Source: JASMHC01 sp964453855 (GTDB lineage Bacteria > Pseudomonadota > Alphaproteobacteria > Rhodobacterales > Rhodobacteraceae). Taken from it: a stretch of DNA of 11,894 bases. Below are positions 6,252 to 11,894 of the stretch, piece after piece. Numbering within the stretch: position 1 is the stretch's first letter; each line of letters opens with the position of its first letter. Both the position numbers and the translations under genes were made by a program. The DNA lies in contig CAYVRN010000080.1 of the NCBI GenBank assembly GCA_964453855.1, forward strand, positions 1-11,894. The letters run 5' to 3'. Under the pieces are notes generated by a model. The model was given only the letters and a program-made list of their open reading frames with translations. It had not been told where the DNA came from and searched no databases.

Positions 6252-7420
6252 CTGCTGACCTGAAATTCGCTGACGGCATCTCGCGTCTAGGGACCGAGTC
6301 CGCCTTTGTCGTTTTGGCCCGCGCTCAAAAACTGGCCGCCGAGGGGAAAGACATCATCAACCTTGGCATCGGACAGCCCGACTTTCGCACCCCCGATCAT
6401 ATCGTCGAGGCGGGCATCAAAGCGCTGCAAGACGGCCACCACGGCTATACACCCGCCAACGGATTGCCAGCCTTGCGCGAAGCGGTAGCCGCTGATCTGC
6501 ACCGCCGCCACGGGGCCACGGTGAACCCCGACAACGTGATCGTCGTACCCGGTGGCAAACCGTCGATGTTCTTTGCCGTTCTGATGTTCGGGCAACCGGG
6601 CGTCGAGATCATGTACCCAAACCCCGGTTTTCCGATCTATGAATCGGCCATCAAATATTCCGGTGCGACACCCGTTCCCATTGCTTTGGAAGAGGCAAAC
6701 GGATTTGCTTTTGCAGCCGAAACAGTGCTCTCGCAGATCACCGACAAAACCCGTTTGATTATCATAAACAGTCCCGCCAACCCCACAGGGGGCGTGACCC
6801 CGAAGCAGGAAATCGACAAGCTGGTGAAGGGGTTAGAGCATTACCCGCATGTTGCGATCCTCTCGGACGAGATTTATTCCAACATGCTCTACGACGGGCG
6901 TGCGCACGTCAGCCTGCTGAACTACCCCTCGATCCGCGACCGATTGATCATGCTGGACGGCTGGTCGAAAACCTATGCCATGACCGGCTGGCGCTTGGGC
7001 TATGCGGTCTGGCCCGACAGCATGGTCGATGCGGTGACACGGCTGTGCATCAATGACCACTCCTGCGTCAACGCCGCCACCCAGTTTGCAGGCCTTGCCG
7101 CGCTGGAAGGCCCGCAAGATGCGGTGCACGACATGGTTCGCCAGTTTGATGAACGCCGCCAGGTGATTGTCCGCGAGTTGAATAGCCTGCCCGGGGTCCG
7201 ATGTGCGGATGCAGCCGGTGCGTTCTATGCCTTTCCCAACATCAGCGGCACCGGCATGACCGCCCGCGAAGCACAGGACCGTTTTCTTGAAGGCGCGGGC
7301 GTGGCCACTATCGCCGGCACATCCTTTGGGTCTTGGGGTGAAGGCTTTGTGCGGTTTTCTTACGCGAACAGCACCGAAAACATCCTTGAAGCCATCCGGC
7401 GCATCCGCGCCATCCTCTGA
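6248..7420 (+). CDS. PLP-dependent class I/II aminotransferase
   Basis: This 390-residue fold-type I aminotransferase is of the aspartate-aminotransferase-like subgroup. Visible residues are NLGIGQPDF (38-46), Asn178 in SPANPTGG, Asp207 and Tyr210 (SDEIYSN), the PLP-binding Lys241 in GWSKTYAMTGWRLGY, and Arg369 (GFVRFSYA) for the substrate carboxylate. The cofactor-phosphate loop reads PGGKPSM (101-107) instead of the usual NGAKQAL. The family transfers amino groups between amino acids and 2-oxo acids; the donor and acceptor cannot be read from the sequence. Its four-base overlap with the hydroxypyruvate isomerase-like gene suggests hydroxypyruvate/serine or pyruvate/alanine exchange, an inference from context. 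Confidence 0.9.
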   Translation: MTADLKFADGISRLGTESAFVVLARAQKLAAEGKDIINLGIGQPDFRTPDHIVEAGIKALQDGHHGYTPANGLPALREAVAADLHRRHGATVNPDNVIVVPGGKPSMFFAVLMFGQPGVEIMYPNPGFPIYESAIKYSGATPVPIALEEANGFAFAAETVLSQITDKTRLIIINSPANPTGGVTPKQEIDKLVKGLEHYPHVAILSDEIYSNMLYDGRAHVSLLNYPSIRDRLIMLDGWSKTYAMTGWRLGYAVWPDSMVDAVTRLCINDHSCVNAATQFAGLAALEGPQDAVHDMVRQFDERRQVIVRELNSLPGVRCADAAGAFYAFPNISGTGMTAREAQDRFLEGAGVATIAGTSFGSWGEGFVRFSYANSTENILEAIRRIRAIL

Positions 7421-7512
7421 TGTCCGAACGCCATTTGTGACGTGCAGTCAATGGGCGAACAAACAGGCTTTCTAGGTCGCTCATATCTGGCTATCGTGTC
7501 CTATAAAAACAC

Positions 7513-7519
7513 GGGGAGG
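7513..7519 (+). promoter_or_regulatory. Strong ribosome binding site fixing the acyl-CoA ligase start
   Basis: GGGGAGG at 7513-7519 lies five bases before the ATG at 7525. An in-frame GTG at 7519 falls within this site and is therefore not the start. The 104-base gap 7421-7524 after the aminotransferase could hold a promoter, but I found no convincing -35/-10 pair; TATAAA at 7502-7507 lacks a recognisable -35. Confidence 0.7.
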
Positions 7520-7524
7520 TGCCT

Positions 7525-9156
7525 ATGAAGGGCATGATGATGCATCAGCCTTTGCTGATCAGTGATATTCTGACCTACGCCGCCGAGGCGCATCCGAACG
7601 GGGAAATCGTATCGGTCCGCACCGAAGGCGACATTCACCGGATCACCTATCCGGAAGTTGCCGGTCGGGTCGCGCAGCTGGCTCATGCTCTACGCGCGCA
7701 AGGGGTTGAACTGGGTGATCGCATCGCCACGCTTGCGTGGAACGGCTATCGCCATTTTGAGCTATACTATGCCATCTCGGGCATCGGCGCTGTGTGCCAT
7801 ACGATCAACCCGCGCCTGTCTGCCGAGCAGCTGATCTACATCGTCAATCACGCCGAAGATAAAATCCTGTTTCTGGACACAACCTTTGTGCCGATCATCG
7901 AGGCGGTCATAGACCACCTGCCCAAAGAGATGACCTTTGTGATCATGACGGATCGCGCGCATATGCCTGACACCACGCTAAATGCACTTTGCTATGAAGA
8001 GCTTCTCGAGGGTCAACCCAACTGTATCGACTGGCCAGTGTTCCCAGAGGATACCGCCGCGGGCCTGTGCTACACATCAGGCACCACCGGGAACCCCAAA
8101 GGAGCGCTCTATTCCCATCGTTCGACGGTGCTGCATGCCTTTATGATCTCGCTCATGCAGCGCGAAACATTTGCGGAAGGCAAAAAGGTTCTGCCCGTGG
8201 TGCCCTTGTTCCATGTCAACGCTTGGGGGCTACCTTATTCGGCCCCGCTATGCGGACTGTCCATGGTTATGCCGGGGGCTGCACTAGACGGTCCCAGTCT
8301 GTTCAAACTGATGGACGCCGAGAACGTCTTTACCGCATGGGGCGTACCGACGGTCTGGATGGGTCTATTGGCAGAAATCAAAGAACAGGGCCGCATTCCG
8401 AAAGGCTTTGGCGATGTCGTCATCGGCGGTTCGGCAGCACCTCGAACCATGATCGAAAGTTTCGAAAAACTCGGGGTTAGCGTGGGCCACGCTTGGGGGA
8501 TGACCGAAATGAGCCCCGTTGGCACTCACGGCGGCATGCCCGCCTATTCAAAGCAATTGCCGTTCGAAGAGCGGATTGATTTGAAATCAAAACAGGGACG
8601 GCGCGTATTTGGCGTCGGCCTTAAAATCGTCGACGACAACGGCAACCGCCAACCCCACGATGGCCAGGCAGTGGGCGAGCTATACGTGCGCGGCAATACC
8701 GTGATCTCGGGCTATTTTCGCAACGACGACGCAAGCGGAGCGGCTTTCGATGACGAAGGATGGTTCGGCACGGGCGATGTCGCTTCGGTCGATCCACAGG
8801 GGTTCCTGACGATACGGGACCGCGCCAAAGATTTGGTGAAGTCAGGGGGTGAATGGATCAGCTCGATTGATCTGGAAAACGCCGCCATCTCACATCCGGC
8901 CATCGCAAACTGCGCAATCATCGCAGTGCCGCATCCCAAATGGGACGAGCGCCCCGTTCTGGTCGCTGTCCCCTCGGGCGCGGAACGCCCCTCGCTTGAG
9001 GATCTGCACGCCCATATGACCGAGCACTTTGCCAAATGGCAGTTGCCGGATGACGTGCTGTGGATTGATGCGCTGCCTCTGACCGCAACCGGCAAGGTCT
9101 CGAAACTCACGCTTCGGCAGATGTATGATGATTACACGCATCCCGATCATCGCTGA
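7525..9156 (+). CDS. AMP-forming acyl-CoA ligase, DmdB-like
   Basis: This complete 543-residue ANL-superfamily enzyme activates a carboxylic acid with ATP and joins it to coenzyme A. It carries the P-loop YTSGTTGNPKG (183-193), PLFHVNAWG (227-235), the AWGMTEMSP motif (323-331), WFGTGD (413-418), RDRAKDLVKSGGEWIS (431-446) and the adenylation Lys524 in TATGKVSK. The N-terminus (MMHQPLLISDIL) and the stretch IATLAWNGYRHFELYYAISG strongly recall roseobacter DmdB, methylmercaptopropionate-CoA ligase of the DMSP demethylation pathway. Medium-chain or other short carboxylates are equally possible, since the family is broad and dmdC/dmdD are not here. The MaoC-type gene follows immediately, suggesting that the acyl-CoA product is hydrated. 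It is separated from the aminotransferase by 104 bases and may be its own transcript. Confidence 0.88.
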   Translation: MKGMMMHQPLLISDILTYAAEAHPNGEIVSVRTEGDIHRITYPEVAGRVAQLAHALRAQGVELGDRIATLAWNGYRHFELYYAISGIGAVCHTINPRLSAEQLIYIVNHAEDKILFLDTTFVPIIEAVIDHLPKEMTFVIMTDRAHMPDTTLNALCYEELLEGQPNCIDWPVFPEDTAAGLCYTSGTTGNPKGALYSHRSTVLHAFMISLMQRETFAEGKKVLPVVPLFHVNAWGLPYSAPLCGLSMVMPGAALDGPSLFKLMDAENVFTAWGVPTVWMGLLAEIKEQGRIPKGFGDVVIGGSAAPRTMIESFEKLGVSVGHAWGMTEMSPVGTHGGMPAYSKQLPFEERIDLKSKQGRRVFGVGLKIVDDNGNRQPHDGQAVGELYVRGNTVISGYFRNDDASGAAFDDEGWFGTGDVASVDPQGFLTIRDRAKDLVKSGGEWISSIDLENAAISHPAIANCAIIAVPHPKWDERPVLVAVPSGAERPSLEDLHAHMTEHFAKWQLPDDVLWIDALPLTATGKVSKLTLRQMYDDYTHPDHR

Positions 9157-9177
9157 TTGCCAACCACGGATGACACG

Positions 9178-9648
9178 GTGACAGAAATTACACGCAATGA
9201 CCTTAGGGCTAAGGTCGGCCAGACAATCGGAACGTCACGTGGCTACACTGTCGATCAGACAATGATCGACACCTTTGCCGATGTGACGTTCGACGATCAA
9301 TTTATTCATGTAGACCCCGAACGCGCAGCGCAAACGCCTTTTGGTGCCACGATCGCCCACGGTTTTCTAACCCTCTCGCTTCTTTCGACTATGTCTTATG
9401 ACGCTGTTCCCAAGCTAAGGGGCGCGAAGATGGGCGTGAACTACGGATTTGACCGCCTGCGCTTTGTCTCGCCCGTGCTGGTCGGATCAAAGCTCCGCGC
9501 GCATTTCACGCTGTCAGAGGTTAAAGACCTGAATCCAGAGCTGATCCAACTGTCGTTATCAGTGTCCGTAGAAATCGACGGTCAGGACAAACCCGCTCTG
9601 ATCGCGGACTGGTTGGTGCGGTACTATTTTGAGGCGCCAAAGCAATAG
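9178..9648 (+). CDS. MaoC-like (R)-specific hydratase/dehydratase
   Basis: This single hot-dog-fold protein is 156 residues long, normal for NodN/MaoC-type hydratases. It contains DDQFIHVDPERAAQTPFG with the Asp39/His44 (D-x4-H) catalytic pair and TIAHGFLTLSLLS, then GVNYGFDRLRFVSPV. Such enzymes add water to trans-2-enoyl-CoA. The GTG at 9178 is preferred: CGGA at 9167-9170 precedes it and the protein then begins like homologues I know. A TTG at 9157, directly after the ligase stop, would add seven residues. Either start makes it co-transcribed with the acyl-CoA ligase, and it probably acts on a CoA ester made downstream of that ligase. It ends 10 bases from the convergent membrane-protein gene. 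Confidence 0.85.
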   Translation: MTEITRNDLRAKVGQTIGTSRGYTVDQTMIDTFADVTFDDQFIHVDPERAAQTPFGATIAHGFLTLSLLSTMSYDAVPKLRGAKMGVNYGFDRLRFVSPVLVGSKLRAHFTLSEVKDLNPELIQLSLSVSVEIDGQDKPALIADWLVRYYFEAPKQ

Positions 9649-9658
9649 CCTGCATTGC

Positions 9659-11545
9659 CTATTGAATGGAATCTGCAATGTGTTTTGCCAAAGGTAAGGC
9701 ACCGTAAAATGACAGGTGGTTCGAGTCTTCGTAAAGCGGATTACCCAACCCGTCGTCTAGCCGACAGACTTCCAAGTCACACAGAACCTCAGTCGGATCG
9801 ACCGTGGTAACAGAATAGGTCGCTGCGGCTTGGGTCAAAATCTCCCGCACGTCCGAACTACGCTGACGATAGTGATCCATGCTCATGTAGTAGTCTTCAA
9901 ACGCGGCTTCACGCATGACAAGCGCACTTAAAAGCATAGGAACCGAGAATTCAAACTCGGGCGTGGGCAAGACCATAACCACAGTCTTTCCGGCTTCCGT
10001 CAAAGCCTCCAACGTATGTGTCAAAGCCCGTTGGAAGTGGGCGGTATTTTCACTGATCAATCCAGATGAAAAATCGAAATCGCCGGTGTCTGAAAACTGA
10101 TAAACGGACGCGAAGTTGTCTGGCCATCTGAAACCGTGTGTGTAGTGTGCCCACTCAGCGAAAAGAACGACCGTCTGAATATGATCATCATGGATGATTT
10201 GATCCATGGATGCGCGCACTTCCTCGACGCAGCCCGCCTTGTGGACATTATCGGTTGTAAAATTCAGTAAAGGTGCGCACCAACTGCCATTGAAGGTGAC
10301 AAATGAGATATTTTGGGGCGTCAAAACCTCGACCAGAGCATCTGTGATGCGCGCCGTATGAGAGTCGCCCACAAACGCGATACTGGGTGGCACATCTTCT
10401 GCGCCAAGAACACAGCGCGCGCCCTGAGAAATTTCACGTGCTTCAAGACCGTTATGGCAGTCGGACGTATCGCCGGGGCGGAACTCTTGTATCTTTCGCG
10501 CGGCTTCCGGAACCCGACCCGGAAATCCATGCGTCGCGTTCCCCCCAATGCCTGCAACTATGAAGGCCCCAAGTGTTAGGGCCGAAACCGATAATGTACG
10601 ACGGCGGTTGGTCCAGGTCCCCCGCCTGAACGGGGTTTCGACAAGTCGGAACGAAACATAGGCCATGACCAAACAAGTCAACAGTAGCAGCCCCATTTGA
10701 AGGGGCGTAGGCTCGAAGATGTTATAATGCCGCCAGAAGACAAAACCTATCAGATAGACGATGTACAAAAGGGGTTTGGCCAGCGTCGGCGCGTCATATG
10801 TGCCCAGCAAGGTTGCGTAAAAGACCCCTAGGTCCGAGTAAGGGATCCACTCATCCGTCGCTGGGGCGACAAATTTAACCATGTGGAAAATCTGCGGCAC
10901 GGCAAGAAGCGTCGCCAATGCGATCCCTGAAATGGCATACAGCAGCCACGGAACATCTTTGCGTAATACGGCCAGCGCGACGCCCGCGATTGAAAAGCAA
11001 GCGTAGAAAATAAACGAAATGTAGTGGGTGTAGAATGTGCCAGCCAAAACCACGGCAAAACATAGCGTCAGAAGGATCCGTTTTCCGGTTCCCAATGTCT
11101 GAAACCGGTTAAAGAGGACCAGAAACAGAAAGCTGGCCAGCATCAGCAGCCCGAACAATTGCGCATACATGCGCGCTTCGCGGCCGTAATAGACAAATCC
11201 CGGAAACACCGCGAGATACGCTATCGCAATCAGCGCCATGCGTCTGTCAAAGCGCATGCGGACAATGCCATACAGCAGCGGAAGACAAAGAACCGCCCAA
11301 GCGACCGACATGGTCCTAATGCCCACCCGATCCGCGCCAAATAGCTCGGACCAAGCTTTGAGCGTTAAGTAATGTCCAGGCGGATGACGTTCGTCAGGGC
11401 GCGCGAAATCTAGTAAGAAATCGTAGCCGTGGCGAATATAATTCGTTGTAAACACCTCGTCGATCCACAGGATCGGATTGCCCAGACGAAACGTCAAAAG
11501 CAAGGCGCTACAGACCATAACGGCGAGTACGGACGACCTCGGCAA
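9659..11545 (-). CDS. Chimeric membrane protein: GT-C glycosyltransferase N-terminus fused to OafA-type acyltransferase tail and SGNH domain
   Basis: The 628-residue protein has two unrelated parts. Residues 1 to about 260 look like a PMT/ArnT-like GT-C glycosyltransferase: a first membrane helix, the acidic motif WIDE (27-30), RHPPGHY (53-59), YGREARMYAQ (120-129) and about seven hydrophobic helices. Residues from about 268 (VFWRHYNIFEP, then SFRLVETPFRR at 298-308) match the last helices of acyltransferase-3 proteins such as OafA. Then comes a complete periplasmic SGNH domain with GDSH (393-396, Ser395) and DSNHLS (607-612, Asp607 and His610). Neither membrane domain is full length, so glycosyl or acyl transfer may be lost, while the SGNH hydrolase/acyltransferase domain looks intact. 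The start is a TTG without a clear ribosome binding site; ATG at 11518 would shorten the first helix. Such genes normally modify cell-surface polysaccharide. Fusion, deletion or assembly error are all possible. Confidence 0.8.
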   Translation of the reverse strand: MPRSSVLAVMVCSALLLTFRLGNPILWIDEVFTTNYIRHGYDFLLDFARPDERHPPGHYLTLKAWSELFGADRVGIRTMSVAWAVLCLPLLYGIVRMRFDRRMALIAIAYLAVFPGFVYYGREARMYAQLFGLLMLASFLFLVLFNRFQTLGTGKRILLTLCFAVVLAGTFYTHYISFIFYACFSIAGVALAVLRKDVPWLLYAISGIALATLLAVPQIFHMVKFVAPATDEWIPYSDLGVFYATLLGTYDAPTLAKPLLYIVYLIGFVFWRHYNIFEPTPLQMGLLLLTCLVMAYVSFRLVETPFRRGTWTNRRRTLSVSALTLGAFIVAGIGGNATHGFPGRVPEAARKIQEFRPGDTSDCHNGLEAREISQGARCVLGAEDVPPSIAFVGDSHTARITDALVEVLTPQNISFVTFNGSWCAPLLNFTTDNVHKAGCVEEVRASMDQIIHDDHIQTVVLFAEWAHYTHGFRWPDNFASVYQFSDTGDFDFSSGLISENTAHFQRALTHTLEALTEAGKTVVMVLPTPEFEFSVPMLLSALVMREAAFEDYYMSMDHYRQRSSDVREILTQAAATYSVTTVDPTEVLCDLEVCRLDDGLGNPLYEDSNHLSFYGALPLAKHIADSIQ

Positions 11546-11803
11546 CTGCCGGTTTATGTATCATCGTTCAAACCAGCCCTTCCGGGACCCAACCGAAAGA
11601 AGCCAAAAATCGTTTCGCATAATCTGAACGCCCCCCTTGGTTCTCAGATGCTCCCACTACCGCACGACGCCTATGACGTGTTATTCTTTTTTTAATACCA
11701 GACTGGATTGAAACCCTTTGGGGATCAAGATGGAATAGGAAAGACAGTCTGTTGCCAAATTTGGTCTTTGTTTCCACAGACTGGTTTGCAGTCCCCAAAA
11801 CAG
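11546..11803. other. Intergenic region with small repeats, no convincing gene
   Basis: About 260 bases separate the chimeric gene from the tRNA terminator. The short open frames here show no recognisable protein or ribosome binding site. It holds a run of seven T at 11687-11693 without a good preceding hairpin, a 12-base imperfect direct repeat, and an inverted repeat described separately. It should contain the promoter of the leftward membrane-protein gene, but I could not pick out a clear one. Confidence 0.5.
11699..11788. repeat. Inverted repeat and imperfect direct repeat near the tRNA
   Basis: CAGTCTGT (11745-11752) and ACAGACTG (11776-11783) form a perfect 8-bp inverted repeat. Inside the loop is the 10-bp palindrome CCAAATTTGG (11755-11764). 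CAGACTGGATTG (11699-11710) and CAGACTGGTTTG (11777-11788) are direct repeats differing at one base, 78 bases apart. The function is unknown; a protein-binding site for the adjacent promoter is possible. Confidence 0.4.
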
Positions 11804-11835
11804 AAAAGACCCGAGCGTTTCAGCATCGGGTCTTT
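11804..11835 (-). terminator. Intrinsic terminator of the tRNA transcript
   Basis: TCGGGTCTTT (11826-11835) and AAAGACCCGA (11805-11814) form a 10-bp perfect stem with an 11-base loop. Read leftward, the stem ends in a run of four T (11807-11804), as expected for Rho-independent termination. It begins eight bases beyond the CCA end of the tRNA. Confidence 0.75.
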
Positions 11836-11843
11836 CTAACTTT

Positions 11844-11894
11844 TGGTAGCGGAGGAGGGACTTGAACCCCCGACACGCGGATTATGATTCCGCT
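11844..11894 (-). tRNA. tRNA with anticodon CAU, 3' part (probably elongator Met)
   Basis: The minus strand shows the 3' two-thirds of a tRNA. The anticodon arm GCGGA-ATCATAA-TCCGC has anticodon CAU, followed by a five-base variable loop (GTGTC), a T arm GGGGG-TTCAAGT-CCCTC, the acceptor strand CTCCGCT, discriminator A and an encoded CCA at 11846-11844. The D arm and 5' end lie beyond the window. The form fits alphaproteobacterial elongator tRNA-Met; a CAU tRNA-Ile whose first anticodon base becomes lysidine cannot be ruled out without the 5' half. Confidence 0.85.

Noticed and set aside
9643..9664. CAATAG / CTATTG inverted repeat between the convergent genes as a bidirectional terminator
   Set aside because: The stem is only 6 bp with a 10-base loop, no T-run follows, and it overlaps both stop codons. 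Too weak to call.
11568..11798. Possible 76-residue leftward protein before the chimeric gene
   Set aside because: It spans the repeats, has no good ribosome binding site or recognisable motif, and has a composition unlike a conserved protein.
1..11894. CRISPR array, transposase, integrase or phage genes
   Set aside because: I saw no regularly spaced repeats, insertion-sequence ends or recombinase motifs. No copy of the tRNA 3' end was seen elsewhere in the window to suggest an attachment site.

Overview
The window looks like chromosomal DNA of a marine alphaproteobacterium, most likely Rhodobacteraceae (Roseobacter group). That is inferred from the moderately high GC, protein sequences typical of that group, the end of a RuBisCO-activase (cbbO-type) operon, a DmdB-like acyl-CoA ligase and the form of the tRNA. 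No database search was possible, so the taxonomy is a judgement from sequence style.

Layout, left to right. (1) 1-1129: the 3' end of a VWA-domain CbbO-type protein followed by a tightly spaced 103-residue protein of unknown function, the tail of a CO2-fixation operon. (2) 1130-1259: an intergenic region with two inverted repeats, the second likely an operator. (3) 1260-2954: a beta-hydroxyacid dehydrogenase and a short-chain dehydrogenase, both rightward. (4) 2966-4465, leftward: a full-length UxaA/GarD-family sugar-acid dehydratase. (5) 4466-4594: a compact divergent control region with two promoter candidates and repeated palindromic boxes. (6) 4595-7420, rightward: a fumarylacetoacetase-family hydrolase, a hydroxypyruvate-isomerase-like enzyme and a class I aminotransferase. 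(7) 7525-9648: a DmdB-like acyl-CoA ligase and a MaoC-type hydratase. (8) 9659-11545, leftward: a membrane protein that appears to be a chimera of a GT-C glycosyltransferase N-terminus and an OafA-type acyltransferase/SGNH C-terminus. (9) 11546-11894: about 300 bases without a convincing gene, then a terminator and the 3' part of a leftward tRNA with anticodon CAU.

Regions 3-6 can be read as one catabolic module for a sugar acid or substituted hydroxy acid. The UxaA-type dehydratase would make a 2-keto-3-deoxy acid, the SDR would oxidise C4, and the FAH-type enzyme would hydrolyse the 2,4-diketo acid to pyruvate plus a short hydroxy acid. The isomerase, beta-hydroxyacid dehydrogenase and aminotransferase would handle C3 intermediates such as hydroxypyruvate and tartronate semialdehyde. 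This is inferred by analogy with non-phosphorylating L-rhamnose/L-fucose pathways; the real substrate is unknown. No transporter, transcription regulator or sugar kinase lies in the window.

The points most worth a second look are the chimeric glycosyltransferase/acyltransferase gene, the unassigned sugar-acid module with its YihU-like Gly-Arg-Thr signature, and the matching palindromic boxes at its promoters.
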